A DNA stretch of 64,000 bases from Tenacibaculum sp. 1_MG-2023 (GTDB lineage: Bacteria > Bacteroidota > Bacteroidia > Flavobacteriales > Flavobacteriaceae). The position numbers and the translations under genes were made by a program. Under the pieces are notes generated by a model that worked only from the letters and a program-made list of their open reading frames with translations, was not told the DNA's origin and searched no databases. The first letter of the stretch is position 1. Every line of letters begins with the position of its first letter. Where the stretch lies: contig NZ_JAUORH010000007.1 of the NCBI RefSeq assembly GCF_030547425.1, positions 62,001-126,000 on the forward strand, given 5' to 3'. Positions 34,401-43,221 of this stretch are shown one piece after another.

Positions 34401-36560
34401 TTTTGCTTGTAGGTTTTTTACTTTCTTACACAGCTCCGCTATTGTTAATTTATAGCTTGTTAATACAAGGTTATCTATATCTCTTATATTTAATGGGATT
34501 TTTGTATCTAAAACATACGTATGAACTAACGTTTCTGTAAGGTCTGTTAATATAAAATCACTAAGCGTTGGTTCTTCTTTCCATACTTCTTTTTCTTTTA
34601 AAGCTTCCGTTTCTTTGTTCAATTCAACAATAATATCACTTGCAGACCCTTCTTTGTTTTTATCTATTACACGATCTATTAAATAACCTATCGAGTCTTC
34701 CTCTTTCGTTAAACTTTCTTTAACTATATTTTCTTTATTAAGTAGATAATCTTGGTATTTGTTTGAAACAGTTTCATTGTATCTATATACTGTTTCTTGA
34801 TTTTTAGTTGCCTCCTTAGAAAGAAACTTCATTTTATTTATTACTTCCTTGTCCATAAAAGCAGTGTCAGCTGCTACTTCTTCAGTTGCAATTATTCTTT
34901 TACCTTTTGATGGAATTAACTTATCTACTACTGTATTAACCTTTGGATTGGTTAGTTTGAACGCTGAAAATGTTTTACTTACTTCTGATAAAATACAATT
35001 TTGCTCTGCTCTCCATGCGTTTAACAACATTTTTAAATCTTCAAACTCACATTCGTAATTGTTTATATTAATTGTTTGTTCAGCTGCATTAATTGAAAGT
35101 GTTTTGACATCAAAACTCAACCCGTTATCTTCTTTAAGCTTTATTATTTTTGCTAAGGCTTCTCTATACATTTTACCTTGATGCCCTTCAATTCTATAGA
35201 AATCATTTTTATCAATATTGTATGATAGTGGGTTTTGAATTGCTACTGACTTTTTTAGGTTTTCTTTATGGTAACTTAAATTTTGATTCGCTCTATAGTT
35301 TTTTGTTTTATTAAAATCCCACCTCTTCAATAGTTCCGAAGAAACATTGTAATAAAACGGAATTGCTTTTTCACTTAATGATGTATGCGCTTGCGATGGA
35401 GTTATTACCACCTCTTTTGACTTTTCTTTCCCTATGTAATTGCTTGCAATAGTAATAGCTCTGTCAATTAACAACTGTAGTTTTTGAAGGTTTTCATTTT
35501 CATGACCTACAATAGTTGATTTATAAAATCGGTGACGTAATTCTGGATATGCTGTTTCTTTCTTCAACTTTCCTAACATGATATGCTTTGGAAAAGCTCC
35601 AATATCTGGACAACAGTTTACATTAATATGGAGTAATAATTCTTTAATTTCATTGTAAGTATCCACTAAATCTTTTATGACATCATACCTGTATTGAAAA
35701 TCTAACGGAACTGCTAACGGACTAAAATTAAATAATTCTTTTATTTTAGTAGTTATTGATGGTTTTTGAAATTTTGAGAATATCGTATCAAAGCCTTCAA
35801 TTAAATCTACACCTATACTTTCATCTTTAATCGCACTGCTAAACTGAGCTTTTAATTCTGAAAATGTTTTGGTGTTTTTCTCATTTAACACCACTCTTTT
35901 TGTTTCTACAACAGGTAGTTCATTATTTATTTTATACCAATTGTGCTTTAAATAGATAATATCTTTAGCTACAATAGCTTCTAAATCTTCAATACTTACA
36001 AATAATACGCGTAAATTATTAATTTGCTCAATACCCTGATTGTCACATGTTAGTTTATTACACAATACGTCTTCATTTGGATATTGTTCGAGGTACAACA
36101 GAACAGCCATTTTTTGTATCTCTGGAAACTCAACTAAAGGGGTATGCGACTCATCTTCCTCACTATGTAACTCCCATAAATCATATTGCTTGTCTTGAGC
36201 ATTTCTAAATCGCTCGTATTTACCATCGGTATCTTCAAATTTTTTGTAGAATGAAAACTTTTTTGATTTTATATTTTCTTCTATTAATTCAAAAAACTGA
36301 ACCAAATCTCCATCAGTAGTTACCGCTGTTCCTTGGGCAATATCAATACTCGTTATTGCTGTTTTATCTATATTGAAATTAGGAGTTACTTCAAACCCAC
36401 AGGCTATCCCAACACCACTTAAACCAAGTCTTGACAAACGATTTTGATCATCAAAATAATCGATAAATGTATTGAGTTGTGTTTCTGTTAATACCTGATT
36501 AGCGTTAAACTTGCTATATTCGGTTGTAATTTCTTTTAGTTTCAAGTTGGTCGTTTCCAT
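31443..36560 (-). CDS. 1705-aa eCIS structural protein with PKD-like modules
   Basis: The N terminus (LTETQLNTFIDYFDDQNRLS followed by GVGIACGFEV) is a motif I associate with very large eCIS proteins of Bacteroidota. Residues about 200-800 are mostly helical. Several cysteines cluster near 995-1000 (MCCSDCAP). From about 1100 to 1560 there are repeated Ig/PKD-like beta modules, for example YTVVLTITDGNSCFSTAEF and VSLTVASECGEH. There is no signal peptide. The position, between the second baseplate gene and the tape measure, is that of the fibre gene (afp13) in Afp. A baseplate-attached fibre or cage that recognises targets is likely. The family is not characterised to my knowledge. Confidence 0.65.
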   Translation of the reverse strand: METTNLKLKEITTEYSKFNANQVLTETQLNTFIDYFDDQNRLSRLGLSGVGIACGFEVTPNFNIDKTAITSIDIAQGTAVTTDGDLVQFFELIEENIKSKKFSFYKKFEDTDGKYERFRNAQDKQYDLWELHSEEDESHTPLVEFPEIQKMAVLLYLEQYPNEDVLCNKLTCDNQGIEQINNLRVLFVSIEDLEAIVAKDIIYLKHNWYKINNELPVVETKRVVLNEKNTKTFSELKAQFSSAIKDESIGVDLIEGFDTIFSKFQKPSITTKIKELFNFSPLAVPLDFQYRYDVIKDLVDTYNEIKELLLHINVNCCPDIGAFPKHIMLGKLKKETAYPELRHRFYKSTIVGHENENLQKLQLLIDRAITIASNYIGKEKSKEVVITPSQAHTSLSEKAIPFYYNVSSELLKRWDFNKTKNYRANQNLSYHKENLKKSVAIQNPLSYNIDKNDFYRIEGHQGKMYREALAKIIKLKEDNGLSFDVKTLSINAAEQTININNYECEFEDLKMLLNAWRAEQNCILSEVSKTFSAFKLTNPKVNTVVDKLIPSKGKRIIATEEVAADTAFMDKEVINKMKFLSKEATKNQETVYRYNETVSNKYQDYLLNKENIVKESLTKEEDSIGYLIDRVIDKNKEGSASDIIVELNKETEALKEKEVWKEEPTLSDFILTDLTETLVHTYVLDTKIPLNIRDIDNLVLTSYKLTIAELCKKVKNLQAKYNSTSLEVSTKQILGLLINQLSIVCCSGKKLETLLAEIEKRKKKILERIQLSEFVKQHPGIEHKAGVIPGGTFVMVYVTENAADKNTFDDVVLNIVFKNQPITSDKELGVKKEFTNSKDLVFGKDEIIYRNGGIIKLWDKSSTVEFSFVDGHYFNFKGKRFSDQDVVLVGKTLAETVSNFSAFLNRTWSRAGMSKLLNAEETVMYKDGSVGMRITIKDHLVPKDEYFLQLYNPVVLETKKKLYFDENDVIKENETLKNTVVADFSLPYMCCSDCAPVNFIIPKEPPFLSLPVSTICLKKDIEIDSLLFTVRPLDGDVKANVPEGVESGVYLDPEDKKWKIDVTKIDKSLLGKPIKFMVNDEPTDCELIVYPTLELLVEVEQPIEYNEDKSKARVTYVLHWKDTDFVNADFFNNIKYEWDFMGDGIKVERTPINNKVFQNYILPIDDIKNEIQPGLEISLGPCKKTIAIKPIVFDTLTPSELAIQPTYCIDFTEEKVARIPFTNVNGTITIVDGVINGVTIENNELVVDIAVFENYGQIIEFLEDGQTTNARITIHEVKQISISEQSESRFMWKDGQLFYEAAFEAILPEGVKPEGLKFNWSVNDIESGTELFNPKLLVKEGTENTYTVVLTITDGNSCFSTAEFTKTIAFPEFIINLPTTFCLSDKEPYPVIVRPQFEGVQLTGGKVKFNKETNNWEFVPANSGLTDSGVVSIGIVGTFVTQTINLTATPQARFTHSFDSKTRILSLTNTSEKGDKYVWIINGVEREPQINRTTITEDLSNFDGDSVKVSLTVASECGEHTITEVIEIGKTQDKTCEEITKTEVGNYYKLNKFSINDGGSGTNVNMVVVVPTNDAYKAIITDESNSYLIGENNNQLRGIFSKLLMNTSKLLIEDIENRALLIKYFKAEARLFLNILHCQKQTVLEENRQVILELLEVIDTAFISFKENQIKVADEAFLQFLKACSVEIQAEYITTFIDGKLIPNL

Positions 36561-36605
36561 ACGTATTATGTTTTGGCTGTGTTAATGAATAAACACGTAC
36601 TATTT

Positions 36606-39338
36606 TTATGAGTTTTCTTCGTTTGTATTTTCCTTTTCTGATTGTATGTTTCCTATACTAGATTGGTTTAGTATAATTCTTCCATCTAATGCTTCGTCTT
36701 CTGCATTACAATCGGTTAATCTTCCTACAGGGTAAATCGTATTTAATTGCTGCATTGCTTGTATTAAGTTTGGTAACTCATTATTCTCTGTCGGTTGTTC
36801 CTGTTCAAGGTTTGTTTTTACAAACAAGTACTTTTTATATGCGTTTTCGAATTGTAACAAATCGTTTTCTTCATCTGCGATAGTTCCTTTTCGTTCTCCT
36901 ACCCAACAAATTCTCGGTAAAATATGTGATGGAAGTTCTTGCCTAATCACATCTTCCATATAACGTCTAAAATCTGGGTTTGAAAAACGATAGGTATATC
37001 CTGGTAAAACGATACTTACTCTGTAAGAATAAGGATCAATCGTTCCACAATCTTCACAGTCTTTAGCACAAATAGATAAGAAATTTGTTGCTTCATTATT
37101 GGTAACATCTGGACGCAATAGCATGTGTTCTACTAAAAACATTCCTTCTTCTGTAAAATCTTTTTTCAGAAAAGAAATTGTGTTTAACAATGCTTCCTTT
37201 AAATCATTGATATCAGTATAGTATTTGTATTGTTTTGCAATGATGTAATCGGTACTGCTCTCTGGTTTTTCTGGATTTATAACATCAAAAGAATACTTTA
37301 CTGGAATAGAAGGTTTTGATGGTGTAGATTCATGAATTCTTATAAACCCTACTTGCATATTATTTGTAATACCCTCTTCAAAAGCTTCCTCTATATCTTT
37401 TTCCTTGGTTTGCACAATTTGTAATACTGCAAAGTATAATTCTTCAATAGCAAAAACTTTTTTAGTATAGTTTTCAGTTGCTGATAGTAATATATTTCCA
37501 TTAGTATCTTTTAACCTCCATCTGTATGTATTACTACCTTCTGTTACTTCATAAATATCTACACTGGTTTCCGTTAAATGTCTTCTTTTTTCATTGGTAA
37601 TTCCCATTAAACGTGCTATCCGTTTTTGAAATCCAGATACATTATTCGTATCCCATAGATTTTCTTGGGTTTGTTTATAGTAGTTAAAAGCAAGTCCTCT
37701 TTCACTACTAATTACTTTATAGTCTTTTAAAAAGGCTTCTTTGTTCGATAGTACAATTTCATCGGTTGCCGTTCCATACAACGCTTTCATAATAAACGTG
37801 TATTCTCCAAATCGTTCTGCAAAACGCGCCAATAAATGATCTAAAACGGAATTTCTACGTTCTACATTATTATCAAACTGATTGAATAATAGCTTTGTTA
37901 ATTCATCATCGTTTGATTCTGGATATTCACTTACAAGCTCATCAAAATCTTTAATATCTTTTACTGCTTGCGTAAAAAATGTTCGAGTTTCTTCTCCGCT
38001 AACAGACAATAATGTTTTTACTTCTGATAAGTGTTTGAAATAGGTTGCTAAGATTTGATCGAAAAATGTTAAATACGCCTTTAGTTGTTTCGCTTTTGCT
38101 TTTCTTTCATTGGTTACGTGTATTGCTAGCCCTTCTTGACCAATTCCGTAGGTATCAGGAAAATCGTTCTGAATAGTAGTGTACTCTCCAGCTCCTATTG
38201 AACTGCCTTTGGGTAGTGATAAAACTTTCTCTTCGGCTGTGATTTGTTGTAAAGCAACTTCATCTTCTTTTAATTGTTTAAGATACTCATCTACTCTATC
38301 ATAATTTAAGTTCAGTGGGAGAAATCCTTTGCTAAAATTAAACGTACTTTTTTCACACAATACTGGTTTTTTATCTGGATCGATACAAACTACCCATTTA
38401 TTTTCTTGAACGATGTTTTCGTCACAAAATCCTACAGAAATGTCTTTAATTAACTTAACTCCTTCTACATTCATTATGATTTTCATCACATCTGAAAGAC
38501 GTACTTCCTTTCTTAGCTCTGCTTTTTTAAGCTCTTCAATATCTATAAATCCGCTTTCCAACACTGGTCCATCAAATACCTCATCGGTAGTATACCCTCT
38601 ATTTAGCATTTGTTGAATTGAATAGAATTTTAATGACGGTGATAAGTAGTTTTCTATTTCAAATAAAATAGTAGCATACACCCATTCTTCATCGGCTTCT
38701 GGCACAACATCAACATTTGCACAAATGGCAATAAGCTGCGTATCTACTTCGTTTACCTCTATTAAATCTTCACATAAATTTCTATTCTTGTGATATGTTT
38801 TTTTAATATGTGGAAGCACTTGCTCTTTTGTATAGCCCTCTTCTAAATCAACTAACAGTGAATACAGCCCCTTTAACTTAAAATCTTTTTGAAACTCTGG
38901 TAGAATCTCTTCAAACTTTTGATACCCTAATTTGTTATTCTTACAATCAACAAACACTTGTTTATCATAAATTCGCAACCAACAGTTTTTTACTCCTTCT
39001 AAATCAATAAACAGTTTTCTATAATCTAATTCATTGACTGGTTTCGTTGGAAAAATTTCTGATGCTTTATAAAACTGTGCTTGTAGTGATAAATTTGGAT
39101 CTTTAGATGCTAATAAATCTTCTAGTGGTGTATTAATACGCATCCCTAAATCGGTAATAGCGTAACACAACATTTCTAAAATAGTTACTCCAGGATCGTG
39201 CGAATTGAAGTCAGTCCATAACTTACCTCCGAATGTTTCTAAATAAGAAATTCCTTCTTTTCTTAAAAAAGAAAAATCTAAGTCATCTTTGGTAGATATA
39301 TTCTTAGGAATATTGATATGTTCGTTTATAGCTGACAT
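36606..39338 (-). CDS. eCIS baseplate wedge protein (Afp12-like)
   Basis: The protein has 910 residues. The N terminus carries the baseplate signature DFNSHDPGVTILEMLCYAITDLG (about residues 44-66), found in the second large baseplate protein of eCIS and T6SS-iv loci. The C terminal part has CAKDCEDCGTIDPYSYRV and a final VLPGYTYRFSNPDFRRYMED region, resembling the gp6-like C terminus. With the protein encoded by 39326-42502 it should form the wedge ring around the spike. Its start overlaps the stop of that gene by 13 bp. Confidence 0.85.
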   Translation of the reverse strand: MSAINEHINIPKNISTKDDLDFSFLRKEGISYLETFGGKLWTDFNSHDPGVTILEMLCYAITDLGMRINTPLEDLLASKDPNLSLQAQFYKASEIFPTKPVNELDYRKLFIDLEGVKNCWLRIYDKQVFVDCKNNKLGYQKFEEILPEFQKDFKLKGLYSLLVDLEEGYTKEQVLPHIKKTYHKNRNLCEDLIEVNEVDTQLIAICANVDVVPEADEEWVYATILFEIENYLSPSLKFYSIQQMLNRGYTTDEVFDGPVLESGFIDIEELKKAELRKEVRLSDVMKIIMNVEGVKLIKDISVGFCDENIVQENKWVVCIDPDKKPVLCEKSTFNFSKGFLPLNLNYDRVDEYLKQLKEDEVALQQITAEEKVLSLPKGSSIGAGEYTTIQNDFPDTYGIGQEGLAIHVTNERKAKAKQLKAYLTFFDQILATYFKHLSEVKTLLSVSGEETRTFFTQAVKDIKDFDELVSEYPESNDDELTKLLFNQFDNNVERRNSVLDHLLARFAERFGEYTFIMKALYGTATDEIVLSNKEAFLKDYKVISSERGLAFNYYKQTQENLWDTNNVSGFQKRIARLMGITNEKRRHLTETSVDIYEVTEGSNTYRWRLKDTNGNILLSATENYTKKVFAIEELYFAVLQIVQTKEKDIEEAFEEGITNNMQVGFIRIHESTPSKPSIPVKYSFDVINPEKPESSTDYIIAKQYKYYTDINDLKEALLNTISFLKKDFTEEGMFLVEHMLLRPDVTNNEATNFLSICAKDCEDCGTIDPYSYRVSIVLPGYTYRFSNPDFRRYMEDVIRQELPSHILPRICWVGERKGTIADEENDLLQFENAYKKYLFVKTNLEQEQPTENNELPNLIQAMQQLNTIYPVGRLTDCNAEDEALDGRIILNQSSIGNIQSEKENTNEENS

Positions 39339-42300
39339 GTTTGTTCTATGGTTTTTTTAGTTCCTTTACAGGTAGTTAATACAGTACTTACATTATGCTT
39401 TTTGGCAGATACTAATATTGATTTTGGATCACTTGGTTCTATTTTGTACACCTTGGCATCACCATTCATGGTTACATTTTGTAAATAATCTACATAGGGT
39501 AGTTTTTCTAGATAATCGATTAAAACACTTTTATGTAACATGATTCCGAAAGTTACTTCTTTGGTTTCGTCAAACGCCCAAGGTGATAGGAATTTCGTAA
39601 TGTCAGTTTTTAGTTGTTCGGTATAGAAATTCTCATCATATCCATCATAAAAACTTACTTCTAAACCTATACTTACTTCTTCGTAATTAGGATTGATAAT
39701 TTCTGCATTTACATGTAGTGTATTTAATGAGTTGATATACTGTGTTACACTGTTTAAAGTGGCTTTACTTACTCGTGGTTGATACATATCAAACACATTC
39801 TTATTAACAGTATCTGGAACAACTACGAGTGTTACATGACCCGCTGCTGTAAAACTTGTTTCTGAAGTATGGTTTAAGCATTTTACTTTATAAATCTCTG
39901 GAAATTCTTGAAGAATTAAATGCTCGTAATCCCACAAAGTTATCGCTCTGTTTTTATGACGTAAGCGTTCACTTATTCTTCTGTAAAAATTATCGTCTGA
40001 TTCTTCAGGGCTTCCTCCAAAGGAACTATAAGGTTGTGAAACTGATTTAATTTGTGGTATACGTGTCACCATTTTTTTGATGGTGCCACTGGGCAATCCG
40101 TTTTTTAAATGATTTACCTCATTATCGTTATTTACAAACGACGCTTCCACTGCTTGTGCATGAATACCTATCGCTTTACATACTGCTTCAAACGATTTAT
40201 TCATTTGTGCTTTTATCCAAGTATAACCTGACGGTAATAATGTATTGTTTGAAGTTGCTTCTTTAGGTATTGAAAACTTAACAATTCCTGATTTTAAGAA
40301 GTTGTCTGTATTATTAGAAATGATATTATTTTCTAACGTTTTCCACTTATTATTACATAATATCGACCAATTTATCTTTTCGTTTTCTCCAAAGCTTTCT
40401 ACTAGTGGATTTTCACTTCCTTCTAATACTTGAATTAATAATGAAAGATTTTGTTGAGGTGCTAAGTTTTCAATTCCTAAAAATAAATGACCTCCTATAC
40501 AGTATTTTGGTACTAGTGTGGTTTGAATAACATCTTTATCAAAAACATCTACAATTCCTTTTTCTTCTTGTAAATACTTTTTTTCTGCGTAATTTTCTTC
40601 ATGCTGACCAAAAGGATGTTCATGAAAAAGTTGAATACGATTTCCTTCCATGCTTATTCCTTCCATCACGATGGTTTCTTCTGCTGAATAATTCACAGAA
40701 ATTGACTCAACCAAAGGAGTGTAAGGCTCATTAGGAAAAATAATATCTTTATCATCTGCACTTACTGCTAATGCATACAATTTAGAATATAATTCGTGTA
40801 AAAAAGATTGCTCTAAACTAAGTTGTAAAGCTTCTGCTTTTTCTATTTCATAAGCATTTGCAGTATTTTTCACTTCAAACTCTGACATATAGCTTACTTC
40901 ATCAGTCTCTTCATCTACCTCTTTTATAAAGAGATTTTTTATTTCCCCTACTGTTTCATTGGCTTCTCCCGCGGCGTGTAATAATCGTTTTTCTACTTTA
41001 AAATGCGTTTCATTATTCACCAATAAGGCTCTTTCATCTATCTCTTTTTTGAGTACCTCAATATATTTATTGATTGATGAATAGTTTGGTGATGTTACAT
41101 ATGCTTGATACCATTCTTTAAAGTCTTCTGGGGTATTTTTCCAACGTAGGTTTACGGTGAAATCATTCCATTTTTTTGAAAAAGCTTCGTCATAACTCAC
41201 ACTAAAATTCGACCTCTCAATGGGACGAGTTGTAAAAGGATGAAATGGTTTTTTAGTTCTTACCGTTCCATTATCATTTTCAACGGTTGCTGATTTTACT
41301 CCTTTGACATCTGTTTTTATAGTTACTCTTTCAAGTGTATTTCCTGCTAAAAACCTGTAAAAATCATACCCCACAGTAGTTGAAACATCAAATTCAAAAC
41401 GCACTAACGGATGTGAAGTGTTATATTTTGTTAGTAAAAACTCTTCGTTATATCCTACTAATGCACCTGAATCATATCCTAAGCTAAATGTGAAACTTAT
41501 TTGATTCGTAGTAATTAATGCTCCATCATTTACACTGTTAATAGCAACCAATGTTGGTTCAATCCATGTTTCTTTTCCACTTCCAAAAATTTGAACAGTT
41601 TGAAGTAGTTCACTTACATCAAAAGAGTTTTCTTCAAAATTGTTTTTAAACTTAATCCTAATTGTTACTGTTCTATCCCCTTCTTGCAATAATAACATTG
41701 GTGAGGCAATTGAAAAACCTACTACTGCATCTGGTAATTCAGTAGCATTTTTTTTACTTGCAGGATATCCGAAAGGATACCAATATGGAGCATCCTCTGG
41801 TAACGGTTCTTCAAAACCATCTTTTGTATTAGCTACCGCGCTCGCTTTTATCTTTTGTAAACCTTCTGAATTGTTATTATAAATAGTTTTTATAGCACTT
41901 ACTGAGGCTTTGTTTACAATTAACTCTTCTGTTGTTTCGTATACTAATGGATTTCCTAAAGCGTCTTTTTTTGCATCTAATAAAGTCCCTTCCTCAATTC
42001 GTTTGTCTGCAATCTTTTTTGCTAATTCAAAAATTATATGTGCATGATCTGAAATGGGTTCTCGCTTTTGAACTTGTAATATTTCTTTGTAGTAAAAATC
42101 TAAATGACGTTTGGTTAAATTATTAAATCGTTCTTTTGAAAATTCTAATAACTCTAAGAAGCAAACAAATAAGGTTAAATGCGGACTCAACTTTCCTTCC
42201 TCCGTATATCCATTAAGAGTTGAGCTAATATTTTCTTTTAATTTTTGATATTCTCTGGTTCCCCTAAAAGGAATAGTTGACGTGGTTAATTTTTTAAAAA

Positions 42301-42502
42301 AATATTGCCAATCTCCTGATGCTACTTTATGATTTTCTGTAGGAAAATAATTTAGTTTTTCTGCAAAATTATAGGCAAACAAAATCCAATCTTCTATAGT
42401 AAAATCGTGAAGTTCGAAATTATCAGGATCTAATGCGTCAATATAACGCAGCTCTTGTCCTGTTCCGTTTCGTTGTAATATGCTAGAAATGATTTTACTC
42501 AT
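39326..42502 (-). CDS. Baseplate J/gp47-like eCIS protein (Afp11-like)
   Basis: The protein has 1058 residues. The C-terminal third has the Baseplate_J signature (DDNFYRRISERLRHKNRAI, DYEHLILQEFPEIYKVKC, and VTLVVVPD). The N-terminal region has RHLDFYYKEILQV, a stretch seen in the Afp11-type wedge. Wedge proteins link the sheath initiator to the spike hub and control firing. It follows gp25 by 8 bp and overlaps the next baseplate gene, giving the usual gp25-J-wedge order. Confidence 0.9.
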   Translation of the reverse strand: MSKIISSILQRNGTGQELRYIDALDPDNFELHDFTIEDWILFAYNFAEKLNYFPTENHKVASGDWQYFFKKLTTSTIPFRGTREYQKLKENISSTLNGYTEEGKLSPHLTLFVCFLELLEFSKERFNNLTKRHLDFYYKEILQVQKREPISDHAHIIFELAKKIADKRIEEGTLLDAKKDALGNPLVYETTEELIVNKASVSAIKTIYNNNSEGLQKIKASAVANTKDGFEEPLPEDAPYWYPFGYPASKKNATELPDAVVGFSIASPMLLLQEGDRTVTIRIKFKNNFEENSFDVSELLQTVQIFGSGKETWIEPTLVAINSVNDGALITTNQISFTFSLGYDSGALVGYNEEFLLTKYNTSHPLVRFEFDVSTTVGYDFYRFLAGNTLERVTIKTDVKGVKSATVENDNGTVRTKKPFHPFTTRPIERSNFSVSYDEAFSKKWNDFTVNLRWKNTPEDFKEWYQAYVTSPNYSSINKYIEVLKKEIDERALLVNNETHFKVEKRLLHAAGEANETVGEIKNLFIKEVDEETDEVSYMSEFEVKNTANAYEIEKAEALQLSLEQSFLHELYSKLYALAVSADDKDIIFPNEPYTPLVESISVNYSAEETIVMEGISMEGNRIQLFHEHPFGQHEENYAEKKYLQEEKGIVDVFDKDVIQTTLVPKYCIGGHLFLGIENLAPQQNLSLLIQVLEGSENPLVESFGENEKINWSILCNNKWKTLENNIISNNTDNFLKSGIVKFSIPKEATSNNTLLPSGYTWIKAQMNKSFEAVCKAIGIHAQAVEASFVNNDNEVNHLKNGLPSGTIKKMVTRIPQIKSVSQPYSSFGGSPEESDDNFYRRISERLRHKNRAITLWDYEHLILQEFPEIYKVKCLNHTSETSFTAAGHVTLVVVPDTVNKNVFDMYQPRVSKATLNSVTQYINSLNTLHVNAEIINPNYEEVSIGLEVSFYDGYDENFYTEQLKTDITKFLSPWAFDETKEVTFGIMLHKSVLIDYLEKLPYVDYLQNVTMNGDAKVYKIEPSDPKSILVSAKKHNVSTVLTTCKGTKKTIEQTCQL

Positions 42503-42510
42503 GGTGTGTC

Positions 42511-42924
42511 TTAATTTATATCGGTTCCTTCTCCTTTATAAAAAGGGAAAACAACATTCGTTCTACTATTGGTAGCTCTAACTCTGTATTCTATTTTTAT
42601 TATTAACATTCCTTCTAAAGGGTCTGTTTCTGAAACATCAATATGAATCACATCTATTCGAGGTTCGTGATATAAAATTGCTGTTTCTATTAATTCTTTG
42701 GCATAGGTTATTAGCGTTCTATCTAACTTTTCAAAAAGAAGCTCTTGTAAGTTGCAACCGTAATTAGGTAGCATTACACGTTCTCCTAATCTGGTAGTTA
42801 ACAATATTTCCAAGCTACTTTTAATATCTTCTTCTTCAGAAATCATGACAACTTCGCTTAGATCTTTTGAAAACTCTGGTGGAAAATCCCAACCTATTCC
42901 TAAAAATGCTTTTTTATTTTCCAT
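42511..42924 (-). CDS. gp25/GPW-family sheath initiator (Afp9-like)
   Basis: The protein has 137 residues with the gp25-like core: DIKSSLEILLTTRLGERVMLPNYGCNLQELLFE, containing the conserved RxGxRxxxPxxG-type segment, and a C-terminal IIKIEYRVRATN strand. This lysozyme-like fold without catalytic residues connects baseplate and sheath in all contractile systems. It is 2 bp downstream of the PAAR gene. Confidence 0.93.
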   Translation of the reverse strand: MENKKAFLGIGWDFPPEFSKDLSEVVMISEEEDIKSSLEILLTTRLGERVMLPNYGCNLQELLFEKLDRTLITYAKELIETAILYHEPRIDVIHIDVSETDPLEGMLIIKIEYRVRATNSRTNVVFPFYKGEGTDIN

Positions 42925-42926
42925 TG

Positions 42927-43217
42927 TTACCCTATTAAAACTGTTGCTTCTCCTAGTACAATAGTTCCTCCATGTGAAGTACTATCTCCCATTCTTGCTG
43001 CTGGCATTCCGCCGATTAATACTGTTCCTGATCCTGCGACTATGCTGTCTGGTGGTCCAGTACATGTTGCCATATCACCTACTCTTGCCGCAGGTAATCC
43101 TCCAATTAGTACGGTAGGTTCTCCCGCTGGTAAAATTGGTCCTCCAACGTGAGGAACCGTTCCTGTTACCATTGGACATACATGCATATCTGTTATTCTT
43201 GCTGCTGGGTTTCCCAT
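42927..43217 (-). CDS. PAAR-domain spike tip protein (Afp10-like)
   Basis: A 96-residue PAAR protein, beginning MGNPAARITDMHVC with repeats of the family motif (GGLPAARVGDMATC, GGMPAARMGDSTSH). The Cys and His residues fit metal binding at the sharp tip. It caps the VgrG-like spike. It has no extra effector domain, so cargo is not delivered as a PAAR fusion here. It starts 4 bp after the VgrG gene. Confidence 0.95.
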   Translation of the reverse strand: MGNPAARITDMHVCPMVTGTVPHVGGPILPAGEPTVLIGGLPAARVGDMATCTGPPDSIVAGSGTVLIGGMPAARMGDSTSHGGTIVLGEATVLIG

Positions 43218-43221
43218 TTTT

